This document shows, piece by piece, positions 1 through 8,707 of a DNA stretch of 64,000 nucleotides. Where the stretch lies: NCBI RefSeq assembly GCF_027532945.1, contig NZ_JAPZTZ010000029.1:62001-126000 (forward strand), given 5' to 3'. The stretch comes from Phreatobacter sp. GTDB lineage: Bacteria; Pseudomonadota; Alphaproteobacteria; Rhizobiales; Phreatobacteraceae. Every line of letters begins with the position of its first letter. Position 1 is the first letter of the stretch. The translations under genes and the position numbers were made by a program. The notes under the pieces are model-generated. The model was not told where the DNA came from. It saw only the letters and a program-made list of their open reading frames with translations, and did no database searches.

Positions 1-1
1 T

Positions 2-436
2 AAGGGCACGGAAATCATCGTCTCGATCGTGGACCGCTTGCGGGCGGAGGGAGTCGCCTGCCGTCTGACCGTGGTCGAGAACCTCAAGCGCGATGAGGTG
101 CCTGCCCTTTTCGCCCGGCATGACGCGCTGATCGATCAGTTGCGCGTTGGTTGGTATGGCGGAGTCGCGGTCGAGGCGATGGCCGCTTGCCGGCCCGCCC
201 TCGCTCACATCGCGCCGCGCGACCTGCAGCACATACCGCACCAGATGGCGGCCGATCTTCCGGTAATCGCGGTGACAGCCGACACTCTTGCCGCCAAAAT
301 CCGTGAGCTCGCTGCGCTCGATTCCGCCGCGTTCCGCTCTCTGGGCCTGCGCTCACGAGCCTTCGCGCAGCACTGGCACGCGCCGGAAGCCGCGGCTCGG
401 CGTACCATCGCAGCCTATCGGTCGCAGCTCGGATAG
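2..436 (+). CDS. Glycosyltransferase, C-terminal part (cut by window edge)
   Basis: The reading frame is open to the left edge, so this is the last 144 codons of a longer gene. The visible part looks like the C-terminal Rossmann half of a GT-B-fold glycosyltransferase. It has a KGTE stretch near the edge where retaining GT4 enzymes have a similar turn, then DALIDQLRVGWYGGVAVEAM, which matches the nucleotide-sugar-binding segment with its conserved Glu (x-E-A-M/L). It ends in an amphipathic helix, as these enzymes do. It lies at the left of a polysaccharide locus and probably adds a sugar to the exported glycan. Donor and acceptor cannot be read from the fragment. The internal GTG at 29 is unlikely to be the real start. 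Confidence 0.7.
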   Translation, partial: KGTEIIVSIVDRLRAEGVACRLTVVENLKRDEVPALFARHDALIDQLRVGWYGGVAVEAMAACRPALAHIAPRDLQHIPHQMAADLPVIAVTADTLAAKIRELAALDSAAFRSLGLRSRAFAQHWHAPEAAARRTIAAYRSQLG

Positions 437-721
437 CACCTCGTATTTGATGAGACGGGCGCTGGCGCGAAGCGCGCCAGGGTCGGCCGTCAGACCAGAA
501 TGCGGGGTTGAACAGCAGTTGCTGGCGGCCGTGCGGTCCGCAACGTCGGACACCAATGCACCACCGGATGTACCGATGAAGGATGCGCATCACGCCGGCC
601 ATGGCCGCAATAGCCAGTCTTTGATCACTCATCTACGGACCGGGCATCGTGGTTCCCTTCGCGCAAACTTGCTAATGAAGGACTCACGAACTGCTCAAAA
701 AGCCGGAGAGACGGATCCAGC

Positions 722-1690
722 ATGTTGGAAGGCAAAAAGATCTTCATTACCGGGGGGGCGGGCTTCATTGGCTCTAATTTGGCCAAGCTGCTGCTGGGGG
801 CGAATGAGGTCGCCACCTATGACAACTACGTCCGCAACGCGGCCGACTCTATCCTCGGCGAAGATGTAAAGAAGCTGAAGATCTACACGGGTAACGTCAT
901 GGACGGTGAAGCTATTCACAAGGCGGTCACCGAATTCCAGCCGACGCATATCGTTCACTGTGCAGCGGTGGCTGGCATCGACACGGTACGTCAAAAGCCG
1001 GTTTCGACACTTGAGATCAACACGCTCGGCACCATCAACTTACTACGGGCAGCTCATAGTGTCGGCGATAACGTCGAGCGGGTCGTCACCTTCTCGACAT
1101 CCGAGATTTTCGGCTCGCATGCATACGGATCAAGTGAAACCTCCTCGGCCGTTATCGGCGCCGTCGGCGAGGCGCGTTGGACCTATGCCGTCTCGAAGCT
1201 CGCAACCGAACACCTCTCGCTCGCTTACTGGACACAGCACCGGCTGCCGACGGCTGTGGTACGGCCGTTCAACGTCTACGGCCCGGGCCAGGTTGGCGAG
1301 GGCGCACTCTCGACTTTCATAAAGAGGGCAATCCGCAACCAGGATCTCGTCATCCATGGCTCGGGCACGCAGATTCGCGCCTGGTGCTATGTCGACGACA
1401 TGATAGCCGGCATCATGGCCTGCCTTGAACACCCCAACGCGGTGGGCAAGGCTTTCAACATCGGCAATCAGCGCGCTGTGACGACGATTTATGGCCTCGC
1501 CAACACAGTGATCCGCCTCCTCGGCGCGACGTCGAAGATCACTTTCCAATGGAAGGACTATGCCGACATCGAACTGCGGGTGCCGGACGCCAACTGGGCG
1601 AAGTCACAGATCGATTTCGAGGCCAAGGTGGATCTCGAAGAGGGCATCCCGCTGACAGCGGATTTTTATCGAAGCCAAGCGAAGGCCTGA
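722..1690 (+). CDS. NAD-dependent epimerase/dehydratase (extended SDR)
   Basis: This 322-residue protein is an extended short-chain dehydrogenase of the nucleotide-sugar type. The N-terminus carries the dinucleotide-binding motif GGAGFIGS (residues 11-18), the middle has the catalytic pair in YAVSK, and RPFNVYGPGQ follows as in UDP-glucose 4-epimerases and dTDP-glucose 4,6-dehydratases. Length is normal for the family. The ATG follows a purine-rich GGAGAG stretch about 14 bases upstream. It sits alone between a glycosyltransferase and the export permease and probably makes or epimerises a sugar nucleotide for the same glycan. Family-level function is secure. Which of epimerase, dehydratase or reductase it is cannot be decided from motifs. 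Confidence 0.85.
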   Translation: MLEGKKIFITGGAGFIGSNLAKLLLGANEVATYDNYVRNAADSILGEDVKKLKIYTGNVMDGEAIHKAVTEFQPTHIVHCAAVAGIDTVRQKPVSTLEINTLGTINLLRAAHSVGDNVERVVTFSTSEIFGSHAYGSSETSSAVIGAVGEARWTYAVSKLATEHLSLAYWTQHRLPTAVVRPFNVYGPGQVGEGALSTFIKRAIRNQDLVIHGSGTQIRAWCYVDDMIAGIMACLEHPNAVGKAFNIGNQRAVTTIYGLANTVIRLLGATSKITFQWKDYADIELRVPDANWAKSQIDFEAKVDLEEGIPLTADFYRSQAKA

Positions 1691-1944
1691 CGTCGTTGCA
1701 AGGTCAAAGCCTGCCCATGCGGGACTTACGCAACGTGGCAACCCAGCGCCCTTGATCGCGCCGAGCCAGATCCGAACCCGCGTCGCATGATCGGGCATTA
1801 ATGAGTGAGTGCGAAGACTACAAGAATGATCTCGGACCGTTGGAACTGTCCTTGAGTTCCGTCTTCACCAACGTTATGGCCGGAAGGAACAGCTAGGGCG
1901 GGGCGGTGGCGTCCGGCAATTGCGAACACGGCGCAAGCGCAAAG

Positions 1945-2790
1945 ATGTCCGACGAAGTCACCCGGCGGCGGATCGGCAAGACGCCTGTGAGCGTCTTGGC
2001 GTTCCTGCGGCTCATCATCGAGCGGAGGGCGCTTCTCCGGGAACTGGTAATCCGCGACCTACGCGACGGCTACCAAGGCTCCACCTTCGCACGCTGGTGG
2101 GCGTTGTTTCATCCTTTGGCTCTCATTTCCCTCTACCTGTTCGTGTTTGGCAATGTATTCACGCCTCGGCTTGGTGAGAAGCTGCCGGAAGCGCCTGACT
2201 TCGCTGTGTTCTTGCTAAGCGGACTCTCGGTCTGGCTCACAGTACAGATGTCACTGGTGAAATCGGCAAGTGCGGTAGTCGGCTCGACAAATCTTGTAAA
2301 GCAGGTCGTATTCCCGATCGAACTACTACCAGTTCGGGCCGTATTGGCGTCCTTGATGCCCATGATACTGGCGATGGCCGCTACTGCCCTCTATTCAGCG
2401 CTGCGCTTCGGCATCGTCAGCCCGATGTTACCGCTGGCTTTTCTGGTGGTGTTCTTCCTGGCCATGACGCTGATGGGGCTGGGCCTGTTCTTCGCGGCGC
2501 TCACCGTGTTCATCCGAGACACGCGCGAGGTGCTGCAGCTCTTCACTGCAGCGGGCTTGTTCCTGACCCCGGTCCTCTATCTTCCGGGCACATTGCCTGG
2601 CTGGTTCGAGACGGCGATCTACCTCAATCCTTTCTCGCATCATGTCTGGTGCCTACAGGACGTCTTCTTCCATCAGGGCCTGATGCATCCGACGGCGTGG
2701 ATCGGGATGTTTGCTGTTGGCCCACTCGCGCTCTGGCTCGGCGTGGCCTTCTTCGAGCGGACGCGCCACAACTTCGGGGACGCGCTATGA
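1945..2790 (+). CDS. ABC-2 type polysaccharide export permease (Wzm-like)
   Basis: This inner-membrane protein of about 281 residues has roughly six hydrophobic segments and the N-terminal pattern LLRELVIRDLRDGYQGS typical of Wzm/RfbD/KpsM permeases, which move O-antigen or capsule chains across the membrane. The partner ATPase (Wzt/KpsE type) is not in the window, so it must be to the left or elsewhere. The start at ATG 1945 gives the natural N-terminus MSDEVTRRR. A GTG at 1906 would add 13 residues and cannot be excluded. The stop overlaps the next ATG by four bases (ATGA), so the two genes are translationally coupled. Confidence 0.85.
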   Translation: MSDEVTRRRIGKTPVSVLAFLRLIIERRALLRELVIRDLRDGYQGSTFARWWALFHPLALISLYLFVFGNVFTPRLGEKLPEAPDFAVFLLSGLSVWLTVQMSLVKSASAVVGSTNLVKQVVFPIELLPVRAVLASLMPMILAMAATALYSALRFGIVSPMLPLAFLVVFFLAMTLMGLGLFFAALTVFIRDTREVLQLFTAAGLFLTPVLYLPGTLPGWFETAIYLNPFSHHVWCLQDVFFHQGLMHPTAWIGMFAVGPLALWLGVAFFERTRHNFGDAL

Positions 2791-4382
2791 GGTCTGGAGA
2801 GAAGGCCCGGCAGCTCAGGGTGCTGCACATCGGAAACGTTGCCAACTATGCGTATAACATCGCCAAGGTGCTGCAGACGGACCGAATCCGCAGCGATGCA
2901 ATCTCTTGGGACTATTATCATATTAATGCCCGCCCCATATGGGAGGAGGGTGACTTCGACGCCTCGTTGGCCGGAGACCATTTCTTTCCCGCGCTGCCAA
3001 GCGGAGCGGAAGCCCGGTTCGACGAGCCGGATTGGTACTGGCACGGGCCGCGCCGGCTCGCCTGCCTAGGGCTGATCGCGCATAACGAGGGCCACCCTAG
3101 GCTCGCAGCCATGATACGCCGGATGTGCGAGCGGCATCTTCGACGCATCGCTGACCCCAGCCGGCGCGCTCGAGACGTTGAGCGCGGCGACGTGCGCATC
3201 TTGGAGATCCTGGCAGGGGACCTGCTTGGCGGCTTCGGACCGGCCGACAGCCCGCGGCAGGTCCAACGCTGGCTGAATGGACGATGCTGGGGCCGGCCGC
3301 TCGTGCCGTTGGCGGAACGGTTCATGGCTGTGGCCACACGACGCCGCGAAGGTCCGGTCTGGGAAGAAGCCGGTGCGGGTGCCTATTTTGGCGGATTGGT
3401 CGAGCGTCTCCTCTCAGAATACCAGACTGCTTGGCCGGATCGGGCGATCGATCCGATGCTGCTGCATCAATTCGCCAGCGATATCGGTCTCATGCGTCGG
3501 TTGCTCAAGCCTTACGACGTGGTCATCGGCTACGCCATCGACGGCATCTGGCCGCTGCTCGCCGGCCGCAAGTATATTGCCTACGAGTTTGGCACGATCC
3601 GGAACTTGCCCTTTGAAGACAACCCGATGGGCCAGTTGGCCTCAATGGTCTACCGGAATTCGGAGCTCACTATCGTTACAAACTGCGACAACGAGGCGCC
3701 GGCGCGCCGCTTGGGTCGGCCCTACCGATTCCTACCTCATGTGATCAACGAGAGCGGTCTGATTGAGAGCCGCGACGGGTTGCGTGCCGAGCTTGAGGCC
3801 CGCCATGGCGGCTCCTTCTACATCTTTCATCCCCCCCGGCAGCATTGGGACGAAACGCGCAACACGAATTGGGACAAGGGCAACGACAAGCTCTTCCAAG
3901 CGCTGGCGATCCTCGTCCACGACCGGGGTTTGGATGCACGGTGCATTGCGGTGAACTGGGGCGCGACACTCGCGAGCAGTAAGGCGCTCATCTCCGCGCT
4001 CGGCATCGAGCGAAACGTGATCTGGATCGAGCCTCAGCCTCATCGGCGGATGATGCGATGGATCGCTGCGGCCGACGTCGTGGCCGACCAGTTCACCATC
4101 CCGACCTTTGGAGGCATCCCGCCGAAGGCCTTCCTGGCGGGCCGGCCGGTTGTGACCCGCTTCGATCCCGCGCTTCATCGTTGGTGCTTTGAGAACTTGC
4201 CGCCGTTCTTGCCAGCATCAGAGCCGGAGGAGATCGCCTCGGCACTCCAAAGACTAGCCAGCGACCCCGCTTTTGCTGCCGAGTTGTCGGCGCGGGGACG
4301 AGCCTGGTACCGGATGGAGAACTCCAACGACCGGATCCGTTCCATCTTGGTCGATATGGTCGAGAAGAGCGTCGCAGCCTGA
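2787..4382 (+). CDS. Glycosyltransferase-like protein of the polysaccharide locus
   Basis: This 531-residue cytoplasmic protein starts at the ATG that overlaps the permease stop. An in-frame extension to 2649 lies inside the permease gene and is rejected. The N-terminus MRSGEKARQLRVLHIGNVAN looks like the first strand of a GT-B fold. The C-terminal part (PQPHRRMMRWIAAADVVADQ, then FGGIPPKAFLAGRPV) resembles the donor-binding half of GT4 glycosyltransferases and the fragment at the left edge of the window. A long middle region (about residues 60-200) has no recognisable domain. Coupling to an export permease supports a role in building or capping the exported glycan. The glycosyltransferase assignment is by fold pattern, not by a certain family match. 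Confidence 0.6.
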   Translation: MRSGEKARQLRVLHIGNVANYAYNIAKVLQTDRIRSDAISWDYYHINARPIWEEGDFDASLAGDHFFPALPSGAEARFDEPDWYWHGPRRLACLGLIAHNEGHPRLAAMIRRMCERHLRRIADPSRRARDVERGDVRILEILAGDLLGGFGPADSPRQVQRWLNGRCWGRPLVPLAERFMAVATRRREGPVWEEAGAGAYFGGLVERLLSEYQTAWPDRAIDPMLLHQFASDIGLMRRLLKPYDVVIGYAIDGIWPLLAGRKYIAYEFGTIRNLPFEDNPMGQLASMVYRNSELTIVTNCDNEAPARRLGRPYRFLPHVINESGLIESRDGLRAELEARHGGSFYIFHPPRQHWDETRNTNWDKGNDKLFQALAILVHDRGLDARCIAVNWGATLASSKALISALGIERNVIWIEPQPHRRMMRWIAAADVVADQFTIPTFGGIPPKAFLAGRPVVTRFDPALHRWCFENLPPFLPASEPEEIASALQRLASDPAFAAELSARGRAWYRMENSNDRIRSILVDMVEKSVAA

Positions 4383-4440
4383 CAAGAAGCGCTCGCTGCG
4401 GAATGATGAGCCGGCTACTTCCCCACTTACTGGATATCCA

Positions 4441-5358
4441 ATGAATAACGCAGCCCCCTCCGGCCGCATTCTGATCACCGGTGGTAGCGGGTTCCTGGGC
4501 CGCGCCTTCATCGCCGCAATGGGGGCCGAAGGGCGGGAGGTCATATCCATAGGGCGATCGCCGGCGCCTGGGGCGCGCCACGCGCCGGCCGATCTTGCCG
4601 ATCCCGCATCGCTCCGGGCTGCTCTGGCCAGCTTGCGCAACGAGCCGGCCCCTGACGCGATCGTCCATCTCGCCGTCTCGCGCCATCATCGCGATTTCCC
4701 TGCCAAGGCACTCGACCTTTTCCATGTCAATGCCAGCACAGCGGCGGAACTCCTCGACTTCGGTTGCGCGAGAGGTGTTCGGCAGGTCGTTTTCGGCTCC
4801 ACGGGCACGGTCTATGGCGCGGGCGTGACATCGCCGGAAAAGGCCAGCCTGCGCGCGTCGGAGGATACCTTCCAACGACCATCCTCGTATTTCGCGGCCA
4901 GCAAGCTCTTCGCTGACACTATGGCCGAGCTGTATCGCGGATACATGTCGGTGGCGGTGCTACGATTCTATGCTCCTTACGGACCCGGACTGAGAAATCG
5001 AATGCTCGCTGATCTCGTCGAGCGAGTTCGCGAAGGCAGGCCGCTCAGCCTGCCGTCTTCCGGCGGCGGGCTGACCTTCAGCGCGATCCATATTGACGAT
5101 GCGGTCGCGGTGCTGAGGGCAGCGCTGGATCTAGGCTGGCGCGACACGGTCAATGTGGCTTCACCAGAAGTCTGGTCCATTGAGAGCGCGGGCCACCTCA
5201 TTGGGCGGCTGGTGGGGACAGAAGCGAAGTTTGAGCGGGATTCGAACACCTTAGCGCTGCGCCTGGTGCCGGCTGTTGATCTGCTTCAAACCCTCATGCC
5301 TGGACGTGACTGGATCCGGCTGGAGGATGGCCTGGCGGGGATGATTGCAGGACTCTGA
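4441..5358 (+). CDS. NAD-dependent epimerase/dehydratase (extended SDR)
   Basis: This 305-residue extended SDR starts at ATG 4441. The longer frame from 4273 runs inside the preceding gene and is not used. It shows ILITGGSGFLG (nucleotide-binding glycine motif near residues 10-20), the serine of FGSTGTVYG, and the Tyr/Lys pair in YFAASK. FYAPYGPG follows, as in nucleotide-sugar epimerases. It is a second, divergent member of the family seen at 722-1690 and is probably another sugar-nucleotide modifying enzyme of this locus. It is the last plus-strand gene before the minus-strand operon, with which it is convergent. The exact substrate is unknown. Confidence 0.82.
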   Translation: MNNAAPSGRILITGGSGFLGRAFIAAMGAEGREVISIGRSPAPGARHAPADLADPASLRAALASLRNEPAPDAIVHLAVSRHHRDFPAKALDLFHVNASTAAELLDFGCARGVRQVVFGSTGTVYGAGVTSPEKASLRASEDTFQRPSSYFAASKLFADTMAELYRGYMSVAVLRFYAPYGPGLRNRMLADLVERVREGRPLSLPSSGGGLTFSAIHIDDAVAVLRAALDLGWRDTVNVASPEVWSIESAGHLIGRLVGTEAKFERDSNTLALRLVPAVDLLQTLMPGRDWIRLEDGLAGMIAGL

Positions 5359-5472
5359 TGTCGTGCAGTAACAAGGGCTGCGCCAGTCATAGACCTGATC
5401 TCGAAGATCCCGCGGTGATCCTCCAGCCGAAAGGCAAGCGACTGTCCGGCACCGAGGGCCTATAGCTGGCCA

Positions 5473-7359
5473 TCACAGTGTGACGGCAAACCTTTCTCCC
5501 CAAATGCCCACGTTCGCAATGCGCCAGAGCGTGAAGTCGAAGGGCCGGCGACCATCCAGCATGTCGTCTCGCAGCGCGCGGACGCCCGCCGGATTGAACA
5601 GATCCGGATAGCGCACGAGCGTTTCCTCGATGCCTTCGTGGATCAGGGGGCGCAACGGGCCACGGAACCAGATCTCCTCGGGCGTCGCAAAGCCGAGCTT
5701 GTCCCGCCGCTCACGGACCGCCGCGGGCAGAACGTCGTGCATCGCCCGACGCAGCACGCGCTTGGTATCGCCGCCGACGACCTTGTGATCGTCTCCGAGC
5801 GCCAGAGAGAACTCCACTAGCGGATGGTCCAGGAACGGTACCCGTGCCTCAATGGAGTGCGCCATGGAGTTGCGGTCTTCCCAGTGAAGCAACATCGGCA
5901 GGTTCGTGGCATAAGTCGACGCTAGGCATAGGCTACGCAGGTCTGTAGGCGGAGCCAGGCCAAGCGATTGCGTAGCTGTTGTGAACGCGTCGGCCGTATT
6001 GCCTATGGCGCGCAACAAGTCAGAACCTAGCCAGTTATGCTGGGTGAGCGAGGCGCGCTGACGGCGGAGCGTAGCGCCAACAGACCAAGGCAGGAGTGTC
6101 AGCAGGAGGCGTCGCAACTGCGCCGGAATCGGCGAGCCGTGATACCGGCGACGCTCAGCGAGCGTGCGCAGAAACTGCGCGAACTTCCCTTCGCGCACCA
6201 GCGCAGCCATGTAAAAGTCGAAGCTTGAATGGTAGCCGGCGAGCAGTTCATCAGCGCCCTGCCCATCGAGCATGACCTTCACGCCGACCCTTCGCGCCTC
6301 CTCAAAGACGCACCACTGCGCGAAGATCGACGTCGACCCGAACGGTTCGTCCTGATGCCAGGTGATGTCGGCCGCGCGCTGAAACACGTCATCCGCGCGG
6401 GGAAAAGTGAAGTGCGGCCTTGTGCCGGCGTGTGCCACGACCGCATTCACGAACGGCCGCTCGTCGGCGCTCTTCTCGGCGTGACATGACGAGATTGTCT
6501 GCAGCTGCTCGCCGGGCGGCAACAGGCCGGACGCCAGGCAGACGATTGATGAGGAGTCCAGCCCGCCTGAGAGGCAGGAGCCGACCGGCACGTCCGACCG
6601 CAAATGAAGCCGGACGGATTCGAGCAGAAGAGAGCGAAATCGCTCGGCCGCTTCATTCTCGGAGAGTCGCAGGTCACGCGCTGCGGTCGGATACCAACGC
6701 CGTTTTGTGGCGACGGGGAGGGCCGACGCGGCTTCCACAGTCATGCACTCTCCGCCCCGAAGCTGCATGACGCCATCGAACATCGTTTCTTCGGTATGGT
6801 CGCTGATGCCGTAGGCAAGGAAGTCATGCAGTCGCACGACGTTCATGCGGCCCCTAAGCCCTGGGAGGCCCACAAGCTGCTTGATTTCTGAGGCCAAGGC
6901 GATTTCCCGCGGCCGGACCACGGTATAGAGCGGCTTGATCCCGAAACGATCTCGGGCGGCGAACAGCCGTTTATCGCGCTCGTCCCAGACGATAAATGCG
7001 AACATGCCCCGCAGCTGATCCAGGCAGCCCTGGCCCCAGAGCATGTAAGCCCTCAGTAGGACCTCGGCGTCTGTCGCCGTCGCGAAGGCCTCCCCTCGCG
7101 CCTCCATCTCGGCGCGCAGCTCAACATGATTGTAGATCTCGCCGTTGAAGATTAGGTGATAGCGCCTGGACGCATCCTGCATGGGCTGCAGACCGGCATC
7201 GGATACGTCGATGATTGCCAGTCTCCGATGGCCGAGTGCAACCGGCCCCGCCGCACTCGCGAATGTGCGCCAACCGCGCCCGTCAGGCCCGCGATGCGCC
7301 ACCATGTCGATACGGGCGACGTCGGGCGCGAAGCCAATGGAGGCATAAAGTCCGCACAT
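5473..7359 (-). CDS. asnB: AsnB-type glutamine-dependent amidotransferase
   Basis: This 628-residue protein has the class II glutamine amidotransferase domain first and the ATP-dependent synthetase domain second. The start is set by the catalytic Cys2: the ATG at 7359 gives MCGLYASIGF, whereas the longer frame from 7458 would bury this cysteine. HRGPDGRG and GEIYNH are the expected glutaminase motifs. LSGGLDSSSIV is the pyrophosphate-binding loop. The family forms asparagine. In surface-polysaccharide clusters, relatives amidate the carboxyl group of uronic acids. As the last gene of an operon for a diacetamido-uronic acid type sugar, it more likely amidates that sugar. This role is inferred from context. 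Confidence 0.88.
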   Translation of the reverse strand: MCGLYASIGFAPDVARIDMVAHRGPDGRGWRTFASAAGPVALGHRRLAIIDVSDAGLQPMQDASRRYHLIFNGEIYNHVELRAEMEARGEAFATATDAEVLLRAYMLWGQGCLDQLRGMFAFIVWDERDKRLFAARDRFGIKPLYTVVRPREIALASEIKQLVGLPGLRGRMNVVRLHDFLAYGISDHTEETMFDGVMQLRGGECMTVEAASALPVATKRRWYPTAARDLRLSENEAAERFRSLLLESVRLHLRSDVPVGSCLSGGLDSSSIVCLASGLLPPGEQLQTISSCHAEKSADERPFVNAVVAHAGTRPHFTFPRADDVFQRAADITWHQDEPFGSTSIFAQWCVFEEARRVGVKVMLDGQGADELLAGYHSSFDFYMAALVREGKFAQFLRTLAERRRYHGSPIPAQLRRLLLTLLPWSVGATLRRQRASLTQHNWLGSDLLRAIGNTADAFTTATQSLGLAPPTDLRSLCLASTYATNLPMLLHWEDRNSMAHSIEARVPFLDHPLVEFSLALGDDHKVVGGDTKRVLRRAMHDVLPAAVRERRDKLGFATPEEIWFRGPLRPLIHEGIEETLVRYPDLFNPAGVRALRDDMLDGRRPFDFTLWRIANVGIWGERFAVTL

Positions 7360-7489
7360 TCCCTGTCCGTGTCCTCGTCGTGCACCGATGGCGCGTCCAA
7401 GCGATTGGACGGACGGCCTCCACCGAAGATCCTCGCTGAATGCAGGCCGGCGCATCAAACTCGTGCGATACGCGCCAACTCACGAAACT

Positions 7490-8707
7490 TCATTCCTTCC
7501 ACCGCGGTGCGAGGCCGGCACGAGCGCAGGCGCCATGCAAAACCTCCGCTAATCTGCGCTTCTCATGTTCCCAGACCAGTTCCCGAGCCGCTGCGCGTGA
7601 AGCCGCCTTAAAGCGCGCTACCACCTCTGGCGTCAGCCGCGCGATCGCAGCTGCGATCGCCTCGACGCCAGCGTCACGGCTGACCACGCCGACACCATAT
7701 GTCTCGACCAGCTCTTTGAGATCGTCGCCTGGAGATACGACGACGGCTAGTCCCGCAGCGATGTATTCGAACAACTTGTTGGGCAGGCTCAGGCGTTGTT
7801 GAGGGGTTCGCAGGGGCGGCGTGAAGACACCGACATCGGAACTGGCGGCCGCTGCGTCAACGACCTCCCACGGCTCCACGGACGGCTCGAAGCGGACAAG
7901 ACCAGCCACCCCAGCTTCCGCCGCGAGGTTTTTGAGTTCACACAGGTACTGGTCAGGACCGGAACCGCGGATCAAAAGTGTATTGCGCTCTGGGAGCGCC
8001 GCTAATGCCAGGATTAGCATGTCGATGCCGCGATCTGGCCGGATCAGGCCATGATAGAGAAGCCGCGGCGGCCAGAAAGTCTGTTCCTCGCGGAACGTAG
8101 CATGCTTTTCAGGCACGGAGCGCACGGTCGCAGGAAGGCGATGGAGGCCATAGAGATCCTGCAGCGCTCGAGCGAGACTTGGGCCGACCGTCGAAACGCT
8201 GTCCGCCGCACCAATTGCCGCGCGCTCCAGATGCGTCACGAAGGGCTTGTGCACCAGCCGCCACCACGGCCTGTCGTCGAATTCGTGCACTGAGAATTCG
8301 TGCGAATCGTAATGGACCGCTGCGCCTGTCTCCGCGCGCCAGCGGGCCGCGACGACGAGGGCTGGCCAGTCATTGGCCAGAACGAGGCGAGGCCGGATCT
8401 CGCGAAGGCGACCCAAGGCCCAGCGATGACGCTGAGCCGCCCAAAAGCCGTACCCAGCCGCGGCTTCACCCCAGGGTCTTGGAAGATGCGCGGGAAGCTG
8501 CCTTAGAACCGTCGGCAGCCGATGCTGCCAGGTCGGACGCGGCTCCGGATAGGAACAGAAAGGCAGGCTTATGGCATCATCAGGCTCGCCGAAGCCGACT
8601 GCGCAGGTCGTCAGGCCCATATTCACCAGCAACGCGCCTTGCCGCAGGACGCGCCAGTCCCGCGCGACCCGCGAGAACGAAAGGATGACGGCGTCGGCGC
8701 GGCTCAC
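7490..8707 (-). CDS. Glycosyltransferase family 4
   Basis: This 405-residue GT-B glycosyltransferase begins at a GTG whose last two bases lie in the stop of the upstream gene (GTGA overlap), so the two are coupled. The longer frame to 8782 is rejected. The N-terminal half has RLVLANDWPALV and YDSHEFS, where acceptor-binding residues lie. The C-terminal half has LLYHGLIRPDRGIDMLI and RLSLPNKLFEYIAAGLAVVV, the latter being the classic GT4 nucleotide-sugar site with its conserved Glu (LFEY). There is no signal peptide, so it acts on the cytoplasmic side. It probably adds one residue to the repeat unit. Sugar specificity is unknown. Confidence 0.85.
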   Translation of the reverse strand: MSRADAVILSFSRVARDWRVLRQGALLVNMGLTTCAVGFGEPDDAISLPFCSYPEPRPTWQHRLPTVLRQLPAHLPRPWGEAAAGYGFWAAQRHRWALGRLREIRPRLVLANDWPALVVAARWRAETGAAVHYDSHEFSVHEFDDRPWWRLVHKPFVTHLERAAIGAADSVSTVGPSLARALQDLYGLHRLPATVRSVPEKHATFREEQTFWPPRLLYHGLIRPDRGIDMLILALAALPERNTLLIRGSGPDQYLCELKNLAAEAGVAGLVRFEPSVEPWEVVDAAAASSDVGVFTPPLRTPQQRLSLPNKLFEYIAAGLAVVVSPGDDLKELVETYGVGVVSRDAGVEAIAAAIARLTPEVVARFKAASRAAARELVWEHEKRRLAEVLHGACARAGLAPRWKE

